A stretch of DNA of 30,953 nucleotides from a virus. The notes below the pieces were generated by a model. It saw nothing but the letters and a program-made list of their open reading frames with translations, was not told the DNA's origin and searched no databases. Every line of letters starts with the position of its first letter. Position 1 is the first letter of the stretch. The stretch is from positions 1 to 30,953 of IMG/VR virus record IMGVR_UViG_3300033145_001867. One strand, written 5' to 3'. Positions 6,722-13,431 of this stretch are shown here, one piece after another. A program made the position numbers and the translations under genes.

Positions 6722-6723
6722 CA

Positions 6724-7335
6724 ATGGCACAGAAAGACAAAGACGGGAACTGGATTGATCCGCGCGGTCAGGCAGTTCCGCGGGCATACGTCAAGCCCTT
6801 GGATCGCAAACGTGATCATGAAGTCGAGATGGCGGTTAAAGAGGCTCTTGCGATTGAGAAGCGGATGAAGGTACTGAAAGAAAAGATAATTAGTCGGATA
6901 ATGAGATATCGCAACGCCGTCGAGAAAGAGACCGGCGTTAAACTTAAGGGTAAAGGCAATCTTTGCCTTACAAATTTCAGCGGAGATAAGCAGATCGAAT
7001 TCAGCATGAACGATATTATAGTTTTCGATGAGAAACTACAGATTGCAAGACATCTAATCAATGAATGTATTGGCGAATGGAGCAAAGGCTCGAATAAAAA
7101 CCTGAAGGTTATTGTCAACCAGGCTTTTGAATTAGACAAAAGGGGTAAAGTCAACACTATGGCAATTCTGAAGCTTCGCCAGTTGAACATCAAAAATGCA
7201 AAATGGAAAAACGCAATGGAGTTAATCAACGAAGCGATGAATATCACCGGCACGCGACAGTATCTGAATGTCCGCGTTCGTGAAAATTCCAGAGCGAAAT
7301 TCAGAACTATCAACCTAAATTTTTCGAGCATATAA
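6724..7335 (+). CDS. DUF3164 family protein (Mu-like early protein)
   Basis: The start at 6724 follows an AGAGG ribosome site in the previous gene's end. The 203-residue product matches the DUF3164 layout: N-terminal DGNWIDPRGQAVPRAYVKP, a long helical charged segment (about 27-75), a beta segment (LCLTNFSGDKQIEFS, 85-99) and the family's most typical part, FDEKLQIARHLINECIGEW (about 103-122) with IVNQAFELDKRGKVNTMAILKLRQL (130-155). This family sits beside MuA and MuB in many transposable phages. Its activity is not known; an early role in transposition or DNA binding is inferred from context only. Confidence 0.85.
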   Translation: MAQKDKDGNWIDPRGQAVPRAYVKPLDRKRDHEVEMAVKEALAIEKRMKVLKEKIISRIMRYRNAVEKETGVKLKGKGNLCLTNFSGDKQIEFSMNDIIVFDEKLQIARHLINECIGEWSKGSNKNLKVIVNQAFELDKRGKVNTMAILKLRQLNIKNAKWKNAMELINEAMNITGTRQYLNVRVRENSRAKFRTINLNFSSI

Positions 7336-7336
7336 A

Positions 7337-7564
7337 ATGGTCTGTCCTTTTTGCAAATCAAAGGGTTTCGTGCCAACTGAGGAATTTAGTCGCCCGATCA
7401 AAAACCTGGGCGGCAAAGAGTGCTTCAATACGGTGGATTATCGCCGCTACACCTGCCTGCTTTGCGGACGGGTCTTCAAGACAAAAGAGATCTATGATTG
7501 CGAAATCCAGGTCAGGGTAAATAATCAACTGACATTCACGGATATAAGCGCTGATGGCGATTGA
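7337..7564 (+). CDS. Small zinc-ribbon protein
   Basis: The 75-residue product has C3PFC6 and C35LLC38 in a ribbon layout of the NrdR/transcription-factor type, with a strand-rich middle (TVDYRRYTCLLCGRVFKTKEI). It follows the DUF3164 gene by one base and overlaps the next gene by 11 bp. It is likely to bind nucleic acid, possibly as an accessory regulator. The function is not known. Confidence 0.55.
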   Translation: MVCPFCKSKGFVPTEEFSRPIKNLGGKECFNTVDYRRYTCLLCGRVFKTKEIYDCEIQVRVNNQLTFTDISADGD

Positions 7565-8366
7565 TCAAGCCCGGCTGAAAAAATTTTTAAAGGAGATGAA
7601 GGCACTGAGGGATAATCTTAGTATTGAGAATTATTATAGATCCTTCAACGCTAAACTTTTGAATTATCTCGATAAAAACAAGATGGACGGCGCATCGTTG
7701 CGGGAATTCCGGAAAGTTGTGGAGCGATTCTACAACCCGGAATTCCGGCACTTCGCCGACGATTGCTTCCGACAATACAATGACCTGATGGATATGACTA
7801 ATACGCTCTATGCCGATTTAGGTCCTGCGGTCTCGCGGGACTTCACAAAAATTAAGGCAATCGAGAAGATTAATCGTACAAGGCTTGGCGAATACCGTGA
7901 CGCATCCGCTCAGGAGATAGCATGGCGCGTGCGCGAAGGCATTGCAAAAGGCTATAGCGCTACGGACCTTTCAAAGTATCTACAACCTATCGACGACAAA
8001 GTACAATACTATGCGCATACAATTGCCAAAACCCAATCTTCGGGATACGCCCAGGAGTGCAAAAATGAGAAGTCCCGCATTGCGGAAGTTTTCCTTTTTG
8101 AATTCACGGGTCCCGGACTGAGAGATAACTCACACGCTTTCTGTGTCTGCATGTATCTCGTGACCTGTCATATCGACGACATTGAACAGATGTTGAACGG
8201 AACCGGGATGCCGGTATTGACCTATAAGGGCGGCTTTAACTGCGTGCACGTCTTCGAGCCGGATCCATTCGCTACGGAAAAGACGGAAGGATACTGGCAG
8301 GAAGGCTATATCGGGAAGCGGCTGATCAGGGTGTATTCGCCGAATACATTGCAAGTAGGAAAATAA
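7554..8366 (+). CDS. MuF-like minor head protein (phage head morphogenesis domain)
   Basis: The 270-residue product ends in a region like the SPP1 gp7/Mu F domain. Residues 152-170 (YYAHTIAKTQSSGYAQECK) match the usual helix 'R/K-T-x-x-x-x-x-x-N', residues 184-201 (FTGPGLRDNSHAFCVCMY) match the 'D-x-R-x-R-x-x-C' loop, and residues 226-238 (KGGFNCVHVFEPDP) match the closing 'NC-x-H-x-x-x-P' motif. In other phages this protein sits by the portal and is packaged in or attached to the head. Here it is in the early operon, convergent with and about 5 kb from the portal gene. A role in the head is inferred from the domain; an early function is possible. Confidence 0.65.
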   Translation: MAIDQARLKKFLKEMKALRDNLSIENYYRSFNAKLLNYLDKNKMDGASLREFRKVVERFYNPEFRHFADDCFRQYNDLMDMTNTLYADLGPAVSRDFTKIKAIEKINRTRLGEYRDASAQEIAWRVREGIAKGYSATDLSKYLQPIDDKVQYYAHTIAKTQSSGYAQECKNEKSRIAEVFLFEFTGPGLRDNSHAFCVCMYLVTCHIDDIEQMLNGTGMPVLTYKGGFNCVHVFEPDPFATEKTEGYWQEGYIGKRLIRVYSPNTLQVGK

Positions 8367-8388
8367 CGTCAAAGCTAACTGACTGAAT

Positions 8389-8403
8389 CCCCCTTCAAAG
8401 GGG
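8389..8403. repeat. CCCCTT-CA-AAGGGG inverted repeat element
   Basis: A perfect 6-bp inverted repeat (8390-8395 and 8398-8403) sits in the spacer after the MuF-like gene, followed by GGGAAAAATTGAGGG. This belongs to a widespread dispersed sequence type (CCCCCTTTGAAGGGGG-like) in bacterial intergenic DNA. No T run follows in the short loop form, so it is a weak terminator at best. It directly precedes the ribosome site of the small membrane protein gene. Confidence 0.5.
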
Positions 8404-8426
8404 AACTGGGAAAAATTGAGGGAGAA

Positions 8427-8555
8427 ATGAAAAAAACTAAAATTGATTGGCAAGCGGCAATGATTATCCTGGTTATCCTGATGGGGCTGTACTTCCCCGC
8501 CAGGATTGCAGTGACATTAATTCAAAATGCGATTGAAATCCATGCCGAGAGATAG
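8427..8555 (+). CDS. Small single-span membrane protein (42 residues)
   Basis: The ATG at 8427 has a GAGGGAG ribosome site 4-5 bp upstream. The product has a basic N-terminus (MKKTKIDW), one hydrophobic span at about residues 10-24 (AAMIILVILMGLYFP) and an amphipathic tail. It is too short for standard gene calls. It could be a superinfection-exclusion or membrane-targeted peptide. Its stop lies inside the next gene. Confidence 0.5.
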   Translation: MKKTKIDWQAAMIILVILMGLYFPARIAVTLIQNAIEIHAER

Positions 8556-8826
8556 TAAGAAACGCCGGATATTACTATACTTCACCGATCGGCAATGGCA
8601 TACCGGCTTGGAGATGACGCAGCGCTTTGGCTGGGCGTGGAATCAGCGCAAGAATGAGATGCAGCGCCTTGGGCGGATCGAGTTTGAAGCAAGGACGGTC
8701 AGACACGATTCATCCAACTGGGAGTACCGGTTAGTGACGCCGAACGACGAGATCGATTTTGTTAATTGTTGCCGGAAGATCACGGCGTTCACGACGGAGA
8801 AAAACGGACAGATAGCGTTTGTTTAA
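8542..8826 (+). CDS. Winged-helix DNA-binding protein
   Basis: The start at 8542 (MPRDSKKRRIL) is chosen because it gives a compact domain; an in-frame ATG at 8527 adds five residues and neither has a good ribosome site, so re-initiation after the upstream peptide is likely. The 94-residue product has a winged-helix fold pattern: RRILLYFTDRQWHTGLEM (helix 1 and 2), TQRFGWAWNQRKNEMQRLGRI (recognition helix) and a wing (EFEARTVRHDSSNWEYRLV). It is near the end of the early operon, the place where Mu carries the middle-promoter activator Mor, so it is a candidate late activator. That role is inference. Confidence 0.55.
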   Translation: MPRDSKKRRILLYFTDRQWHTGLEMTQRFGWAWNQRKNEMQRLGRIEFEARTVRHDSSNWEYRLVTPNDEIDFVNCCRKITAFTTEKNGQIAFV

Positions 8827-8850
8827 CTATGAATTACGCGGATTACACTA

Positions 8851-9480
8851 ATGAATATGAATAGTAAATTTCAAATATCAAATTTCAAATCGCAAATCGC
8901 TAAAGAATTGGATATACCGGAAGCGGTAATCACTAATATCCGCCGCAAGGAGTGGGGCGCGGTGGTCGGCTACTTCAAATACCGCTGGAACCAGGACGGC
9001 TATGCGGCTTTGCAGCGCAACCAGGGCGCCGTGGAGCGCGTGGTGAAATACTTTCAGGGATTGAAAAAGTACCACGTTCTGAATGTCTCATTCGAGACCA
9101 AGAAGACCATCGCTATGTATATCGAACGCCTGGGTGTAGCGCCGCTGCTGGACGACATTAAGCAGGCACTGGCGGCGAATCCCCGGATTAAGACGCTGAA
9201 CTATTTCATCGTTACCGAGAAAGGCGCAAAAACTCCGCGCTGGGGAATGCTCTATTTTGATAAAATTAATAAGGAATGGGAAGAGCGTAAGGAAGCGGAG
9301 AAATTAGAAACTGGAAATTTGAAATTTGAAATTGGGGAGAGGGTCACGCCGGATTGGGTGATCGATGCCCGGAAGCGAATAGCGGAATTAGAGGCGAAGA
9401 GGCTGACGCTTGATCTTAGCGAATTTCAGGAGGTAGCAGCCCTTCGGGACAGGTTGGAGAAGAATTGGAAGAGAGACTAA
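8851..9480 (+). CDS. Unrecognised early protein with repeat-coded segments
   Basis: The 209-residue product starts in a period-7 repeat (residues 5-17 are encoded by 8868-8902) and contains a second repeat-coded segment at about residues 150-161 (9300-9334). Between them, residues 18-145 look like a real helical domain: LDIPEAVITNIRRKEWGAVVGYF, QGLKKYHVLNVSFETKKTIAMYIERLGVAPLLDDIKQALAANP. The C-terminus is a helical acidic/basic segment (WVIDARKRIAELEAKRL). I recognise no family. A DNA-related early role is plausible, with no direct evidence. Confidence 0.5.
   Translation: MNMNSKFQISNFKSQIAKELDIPEAVITNIRRKEWGAVVGYFKYRWNQDGYAALQRNQGAVERVVKYFQGLKKYHVLNVSFETKKTIAMYIERLGVAPLLDDIKQALAANPRIKTLNYFIVTEKGAKTPRWGMLYFDKINKEWEERKEAEKLETGNLKFEIGERVTPDWVIDARKRIAELEAKRLTLDLSEFQEVAALRDRLEKNWKRD
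8868..8902 (+). repeat. Period-7 repeat, five ATNNCNA units, at gene start
   Basis: Consecutive heptamers ATTTCAA, ATATCAA and variants (AT-CAA and ATCGCAA/ATCGCTA) fill 8868-8902 in frame with the 8851 gene. The array encodes the N-terminal residues KFQISNFKSQI. Just upstream (8831-8856) another dispersed-type sequence reads GAATTACGCGGATTACACTA, whose second half recurs before the gene at 9513. Confidence 0.7.
9300..9334 (+). repeat. Period-7 repeat, five GAAANNN units, inside a gene
   Basis: Five heptamers beginning GAAA (GAAATTT twice, plus GAAATTA, GAAACTG and GAAATTG) run in frame and encode LETGNLKFEIG. It is the near reverse complement type of the array at 8868-8902 (GAAATTT versus AAATTTC), in the same gene. 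Confidence 0.7.
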
Positions 9481-9512
9481 CTACGAATTACACTAATGGA
9501 GAGGAAAATAAC

Positions 9513-9743
9513 ATGAAGCGTGAATGGAACATTGTTGAATGCGAACTGACATACTGGCTGAATCGGAACTGGCCGGGGCAGGATCTCTTTATAGTAAAGA
9601 TGCGGAAGGGCACTTTTGAGATCCGCAGCTGGTCTAATCGCGATAAACAGGAATCTTTTAAAGTTTTGTCTCTTAACGGTCTGTATCCCGGCGCATCTGA
9701 GGTGAAGCAGTTAGAGAAAATATTAGGGAAAAGGAGTGAATAA
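9513..9743 (+). CDS. Small early protein, unrecognised
   Basis: The start at 9513 is set by a GGAGAGG ribosome site about 8 bp upstream. The 76-residue product (NIVECELTYWLNRNWPGQDL at the N-terminus, VLSLNGLYPGASEVKQLEKIL near the C-terminus) has no motif I recognise. It is the last clear gene of the early operon. Downstream, 9744-9902 holds only tiny open frames, one of them (9847, ten codons) with a GAGGTG ribosome site, and then the terminator. The 5' leader contains ACGAATTACACTAATG, a dispersed repeat type. Confidence 0.45.
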   Translation: MKREWNIVECELTYWLNRNWPGQDLFIVKMRKGTFEIRSWSNRDKQESFKVLSLNGLYPGASEVKQLEKILGKRSE

Positions 9744-9902
9744 TGGGATATAAATGTCCGGGATACTGAGAAGACTTTGGGCGTAATAAGAAGGCGCTTA
9801 TACTGCCGTAGAGGATAAGATTTAATAAACAAAACGAGGTGTAATTATGCAACGAGCGCCGCCTGAATATCGCCAATAATAAAAAAAAGCGAAAATTCAA
9901 TC

Positions 9903-9934
9903 AAAAGCCCCGTCAATTGACGGGGCTTTTTTTT
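9903..9934. terminator. Bidirectional terminator between convergent operons
   Basis: A near-perfect hairpin, GCCCCGTCAATTGACGGGGC at 9907-9926, is flanked by AAAA on the left and eight T on the right, so it works as an intrinsic terminator on both strands. It stands between the early operon (plus) and the head operon (minus, ending at 9963), the expected place. Confidence 0.9.
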
Positions 9935-9962
9935 ATTCGCCGGTAAGTTGACAGGTTTAGTT

Positions 9963-10388
9963 TTATCCTCTTTTCACCGCTATGCTGAGGGCAATAACGG
10001 TGAATCGATTGTCCTGGACGATGGTCCGGGCGCTGATGTCGGGGTCGCCGTTCTGGATCCAGAAGCGTTCGCCGTTGTAGATGAAACAGATATTGTCATC
10101 ATGCACGAGCCACTCCGCGAGGGTTGATACGGTGGCGAGATTATTGGTCTGTTTGGTCTTGCGGTCGAATGAGCGGGACTCCGTAATCACGAGTAGATCG
10201 AATTGATTCTCACGCTCTTCTGAAACAGGGTTGCCGGAGATGAACATCACATAGCAGGCGGGGAGTTTCTTATTCATCTTGATAGAGTCGGGCGCTAATT
10301 GTCCGGCATAGGCTTCTACGGTATTCAGTCCGAGCATGGCTTTAGCGGCGAGAATATGCGCGACGAGCGCGTTTTGAGTGGTATTCAT
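9963..10388 (-). CDS. DUF1834-family tail/connector protein (Mu gp37-like)
   Basis: The 141-residue product fits the DUF1834 layout: an N-terminal helix region (QNALVAHILAAKAMLGLNTVEAYAG), a PACYVMFISGNPV strand-turn segment and a C-terminal beta sheet (TIVQDNRFTVIALSIAV). In Mu the corresponding gene sits after the gp36 gene in the head-to-tail connection region. AGGAATT precedes the start. It is the last gene of the minus-strand head operon, ending 29 bp before the terminator region. The exact structural role is unknown. Confidence 0.7.
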   Translation of the reverse strand: MNTTQNALVAHILAAKAMLGLNTVEAYAGQLAPDSIKMNKKLPACYVMFISGNPVSEERENQFDLLVITESRSFDRKTKQTNNLATVSTLAEWLVHDDNICFIYNGERFWIQNGDPDISARTIVQDNRFTVIALSIAVKRG

Positions 10389-10412
10389 GATAATTCCTAA
10401 TTTTTATTTTGC

Positions 10413-10428
10413 CACAGAGGCACAGAGT
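10413..10428. repeat. CACAGAGG dispersed repeat (period 8)
   Basis: CACAGAGG and CACAGAGT are adjacent in the 49-bp spacer between two minus-strand genes, preceded by GC. The sequence GCCACAGAGGCACAGAG is one of the commonest short dispersed repeats of environmental bacterial genomes. It sits between the start of the DUF1834 gene and the stop of the gene before it. Confidence 0.6.
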
Positions 10429-10437
10429 TTTTCATTT

Positions 10438-10881
10438 TTAATTATTAGGATTTATATCGGTTAGATCGCTGCCCCGCAAACCGACGAACCATGAACCGAA
10501 CACGCGGGTTTTGGCGTCGATGTCGATCAAGTTCTCGTTATCGCTGTCGTGGACGGGGTTCGGTCTGGTGACGCCCGCCTGGTACTCTTTCAAGGCGTCC
10601 AGGGTTCTTTCGTAATCTTTGACAATCGTGGGTTTGGAATGGAAGTCGGTTTCTGACTGCTTAATGTCGAAGCAGCGTTTGCGGACAATATTAAGAAAAT
10701 GGATATTGAGCGGGTTGACAGCGGTGAAGTCGAAATCGACTTCCGGTATTGTGACAAAGTCATTCATTTCCAGGAGCGCCATATCGATTTCGCTTGATAA
10801 TACCGCTTCATCAGCATCGCAGAAATCCGTCCAGAGTGGGAACTTTGTTTTGATCCAGGTGATAGTTGCAGTTTCAGCCAT
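10438..10881 (-). CDS. Head-tail connector-like protein (Mu gp36 position)
   Basis: The start at 10881 is preceded by AGGAAAAG with 5-bp spacing; a further in-frame ATG at 10908 has none. The 147-residue product has WIKTKFPLWTDFCDADEAVLSSEIDMALLEMNDFV near the start and helical segments after (NPLNIHFLNIVRKRCFDI, KDYERTLDALKEYQAG), like the all-helical connectors of the gp6/gp36 type that finish the head. Sequence similarity to Mu gp36 (DUF1320) is weak, so the call rests on position just before the DUF1834 gene as well as size. Confidence 0.55.
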   Translation of the reverse strand: MAETATITWIKTKFPLWTDFCDADEAVLSSEIDMALLEMNDFVTIPEVDFDFTAVNPLNIHFLNIVRKRCFDIKQSETDFHSKPTIVKDYERTLDALKEYQAGVTRPNPVHDSDNENLIDIDAKTRVFGSWFVGLRGSDLTDINPNN

Positions 10882-10904
10882 ATCTTTTCCTATTGATTGT
10901 TGTT

Positions 10905-11378
10905 TCAAACATTAAGTCCTCGAATAATATCCGCCACCGCTTGATTTGCGCGGTCGTAGATTTGCTTCTTTTCGGCATCGCTCAGTCCGAAGAAGTGACG
11001 CACTACCCGGCTTTTTCCAGCGCCGCTTTTATCGTGATAGCGGGCGATCCGGCGCTTATGCGGATCGTTGATATAGACCAGAACCTTATCAAAATTCCGG
11101 CTGACGAGATGATCTACCCGGCGCATCATGCCAGTATATTCATCCCACATTAGATTAACGGGATGAGTGGAGAGCCCGGCTTTCTCGCGTTTCTTTTTGT
11201 AGGGCTCACTATACGGTTGGAATGGTGAACCGGAAACGTCTTTGCCTTCGCGGGTGCGTTTGCCGATGAAGCGCTCCGCCATTAATCCAAGGCGCTCCAT
11301 CAGGCTTTGACTGTGCAGTTTGTCAGCCAGGGCATTCAGCATTCGCTTGACTTTAGCGTCGTCAAATTTCACGGGCAT
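10905..11378 (-). CDS. Phage morphogenesis protein (Mu gpG / virion morphogenesis family)
   Basis: The 157-residue protein shows the family's features: a helical N-terminus, MAERFIGKRTREGKDVSGSPF, PYSEPYKKKREKAGLS, then VNLMWDEYTGMMRRVDHLV and a basic C-terminus (RRIARYHDKSGAGKSRVVRHFFGLS). In Mu, gpG acts in tail/head completion. It starts in the stop of the large terminase gene (TGATG), so the two are coupled, and it is followed by the connector-like gene. Assignment to the gpG/phage-tail S group is by layout. Confidence 0.7.
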   Translation of the reverse strand: MPVKFDDAKVKRMLNALADKLHSQSLMERLGLMAERFIGKRTREGKDVSGSPFQPYSEPYKKKREKAGLSTHPVNLMWDEYTGMMRRVDHLVSRNFDKVLVYINDPHKRRIARYHDKSGAGKSRVVRHFFGLSDAEKKQIYDRANQAVADIIRGLNV

Positions 11379-12898
11379 CAGCGGAACATCCTTCTGGTAA
11401 AGAGACGGTCTTTTTTCCAGGCACGTTTCTTGGTTGGCTTGAATGTCCCTGTGTCGAGATAACGGAAGATCAATATAAAAGCGGTAGCGGCGGCGTCGGG
11501 TCCGTCGAGTTTCTCTTTTGCTTTGCCGAAGCTGTAGAGCTGCTGAAGATAGCGTTTGAAATCCGTCTGACCTTCCAGTAGGTCGGAGTAGAGAAACATC
11601 TTCATCAGATGCGGATGGACCAGGTTCATAATGCGGCTTTCCTTATCTGCGCCGTAGAACTCCGTGGCGTTGCCTTTAGAAAAATGCGGCACGATAGTCA
11701 GGGTCTTTTTGCGCTTTTCCATCCATTGCAGATAATAGGGTTGCGCGAATGCCCACTGATTGAAGTCATTCTCGAATAACATTGCCTTCCAGTTCGGCAC
11801 ATTCTGACGGAGTTGATCCATATAGTCGAAAAGCAGCGGGTAAGACTCCCGGCGCAGATACATATCCAGCATGACCACCTCACGCTTGGCGGTGATTCCC
11901 AGGGTTGCCAATGACTTATAACACGATTCCGGGCTTTGTCCGTGCGCCGGATCGCAGGCGGTCAAGCTGGCGATGATTTTGATCAGGTTGAGGTTGACAT
12001 AGTGGATCATGTCGGGATAGAAGTTGTCGCCCCGCACATAAGGCCGATCCATATACTCGCCTTCCCAGACATCAAGCGGGATTTCCTTGCGCTTCTCCGC
12101 CCAGTACGCATCGCTGAATCGTTCCGGCCATGTGCTATGTCCGTCTTCATCGAGCGCCGGCTGACTGAAGTGATTATCGGGAAATTCTTTTTTCAAGCGC
12201 ATGATCGGGCAATCGATATTGATAGAGTTGCCCAGTGTGATCGAAAGCCCGTCATCTTCCATCTGTCCATAGATCTCGGACATTATAAAATTTGCGACCT
12301 TTTCGTTATCGTGTTCGGACGTGGCGGAGTTACGATTATAGAGATCGTCATTAATAGAATAACGGAAGCGTTTGAATTCCTCATCGACATAAGAGCGCAA
12401 TCCCATTTCCACGGAAGTAGCGAGCAGGACGGTATTATTAATAATGTGATAGCCTTTGCGGTCCTGGAGGACTTCGATATTGTAATCATAGCAGAGCATC
12501 CGGTTGCGCTGGATCATACGGCTCAGGGCGGCGGTGCGTTCACTGGCGACGTCCTGGGTTCGCAATGTGGTATTACAGATCCCGCCGACTCCGAGACAGA
12601 GCGGCTTGACAATTTTGGCAATATAAGTAAGCGCGGTCTTGCCGAGTTTGCGGAATCCCGAGATCGTATGCTTGCCGGTTTTTAGATTTCTAATATGATA
12701 ATGAACGTCAGTCCAGGGCGAATCGAATATTTTTGGAAAATAAATCTTGGCAAATTCGAGATCATCGGCGTCCGCTTTAGCCCGGCGTTCCTTTTTCTTT
12801 TCCGGGGTCAGTTCGGTTTCAACCGTTTCAAAAAGAATACGATCGAGGAAATCTTCAAAATCAATATTAAGACGTTTTAACTTAGAATTAGTAGTCAT
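11378..12898 (-). CDS. Terminase large subunit (Mu gp28-like)
   Basis: The 506-residue protein is of the right size for a TerL. An ATP-binding loop GFRKLGKTAL lies at residues 81-90 and a Walker B-like stretch SINDDLYNR at about 181-189. The nuclease half has the RNase H-type acidic residues D316 (ACDPAHGQ), E376 (LFENDF) and D468 (DGPDAAATAF). TerL drives DNA into the prohead and cuts it; in Mu, packaging starts beside the left end and takes in host DNA. A weak ribosome site precedes the start. The neighbours are the terminase small subunit upstream and the gpG-like gene downstream. Confidence 0.88.
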   Translation of the reverse strand: MTTNSKLKRLNIDFEDFLDRILFETVETELTPEKKKERRAKADADDLEFAKIYFPKIFDSPWTDVHYHIRNLKTGKHTISGFRKLGKTALTYIAKIVKPLCLGVGGICNTTLRTQDVASERTAALSRMIQRNRMLCYDYNIEVLQDRKGYHIINNTVLLATSVEMGLRSYVDEEFKRFRYSINDDLYNRNSATSEHDNEKVANFIMSEIYGQMEDDGLSITLGNSINIDCPIMRLKKEFPDNHFSQPALDEDGHSTWPERFSDAYWAEKRKEIPLDVWEGEYMDRPYVRGDNFYPDMIHYVNLNLIKIIASLTACDPAHGQSPESCYKSLATLGITAKREVVMLDMYLRRESYPLLFDYMDQLRQNVPNWKAMLFENDFNQWAFAQPYYLQWMEKRKKTLTIVPHFSKGNATEFYGADKESRIMNLVHPHLMKMFLYSDLLEGQTDFKRYLQQLYSFGKAKEKLDGPDAAATAFILIFRYLDTGTFKPTKKRAWKKDRLFTRRMFR

Positions 12899-12957
12899 AT
12901 TATAACAATTCCCGAAAGTCCAATAGAATTAAAATTGAACGGGTTTTGAACGTACAA

Positions 12958-13422
12958 TTAATCATCAAGCCTGCCCCGCAGAAAGTTTTTGAAATCTCTG
13001 ATCATCGATAGAAATTTATCATCAACGATTTTTGGGTAATACTTCTTAGCAAATTTCACTTCATCGGTGAGCATTGAAAACATTATATGTATCTGATATT
13101 TTGGGTCCACTATCTTTTTCATGGTGGCGGTAAGCTTAGCTAGATCGTCCGGGGTTTTGTCGGTGTAATTGCCGAGTAGATCATAGATACGCTGAAGTAT
13201 CTTGCGCGCAAGATTTTCCGGAGACACGGCTTCGTACTGCCGTAACATCTCTTCCTCACGGTAATCAATCCAGGTTTTGCCGTTTCGGTCTTTCTTGCGT
13301 CGCCAGTTGTCGATAGTCTGCCATGAAGGGCCACTTAGCTCCTCGGCTATCCGGCGGGGGCTAAGACCGTCCTGCACATAGAGCCGCCGGGCTTCGGCTT
13401 TGATTTTTGGACCGTAGATCAT
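12958..13422 (-). CDS. Terminase small subunit (DUF1804, Mu gp27-like)
   Basis: The 154-residue product opens with an HTH (KAEARRLYVQDGLSPRRIAEEL, then GPSWQTIDNWRRKKD, residues about 6-45), as expected for DNA recognition by a small terminase, followed by a helical oligomer-forming part (LARKILQRIYDLLGNYTDKTPDDLAKLTATMKKI). An AAGGAG ribosome site precedes the start at 13422. It is directly downstream of the portal and 59 bp upstream of the large terminase. In Mu the order is small terminase, large terminase, portal, so here the portal has moved to the front. Confidence 0.82.
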   Translation of the reverse strand: MIYGPKIKAEARRLYVQDGLSPRRIAEELSGPSWQTIDNWRRKKDRNGKTWIDYREEEMLRQYEAVSPENLARKILQRIYDLLGNYTDKTPDDLAKLTATMKKIVDPKYQIHIMFSMLTDEVKFAKKYYPKIVDDKFLSMIRDFKNFLRGRLDD

Positions 13423-13431
13423 ATTAACTCC

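Noticed and set aside
11936-12685. A 249-codon open frame opposite the large terminase gene
   Set aside because: It lies wholly within the terminase gene, has no ribosome site or plausible product, and the terminase reading is supported by motifs.
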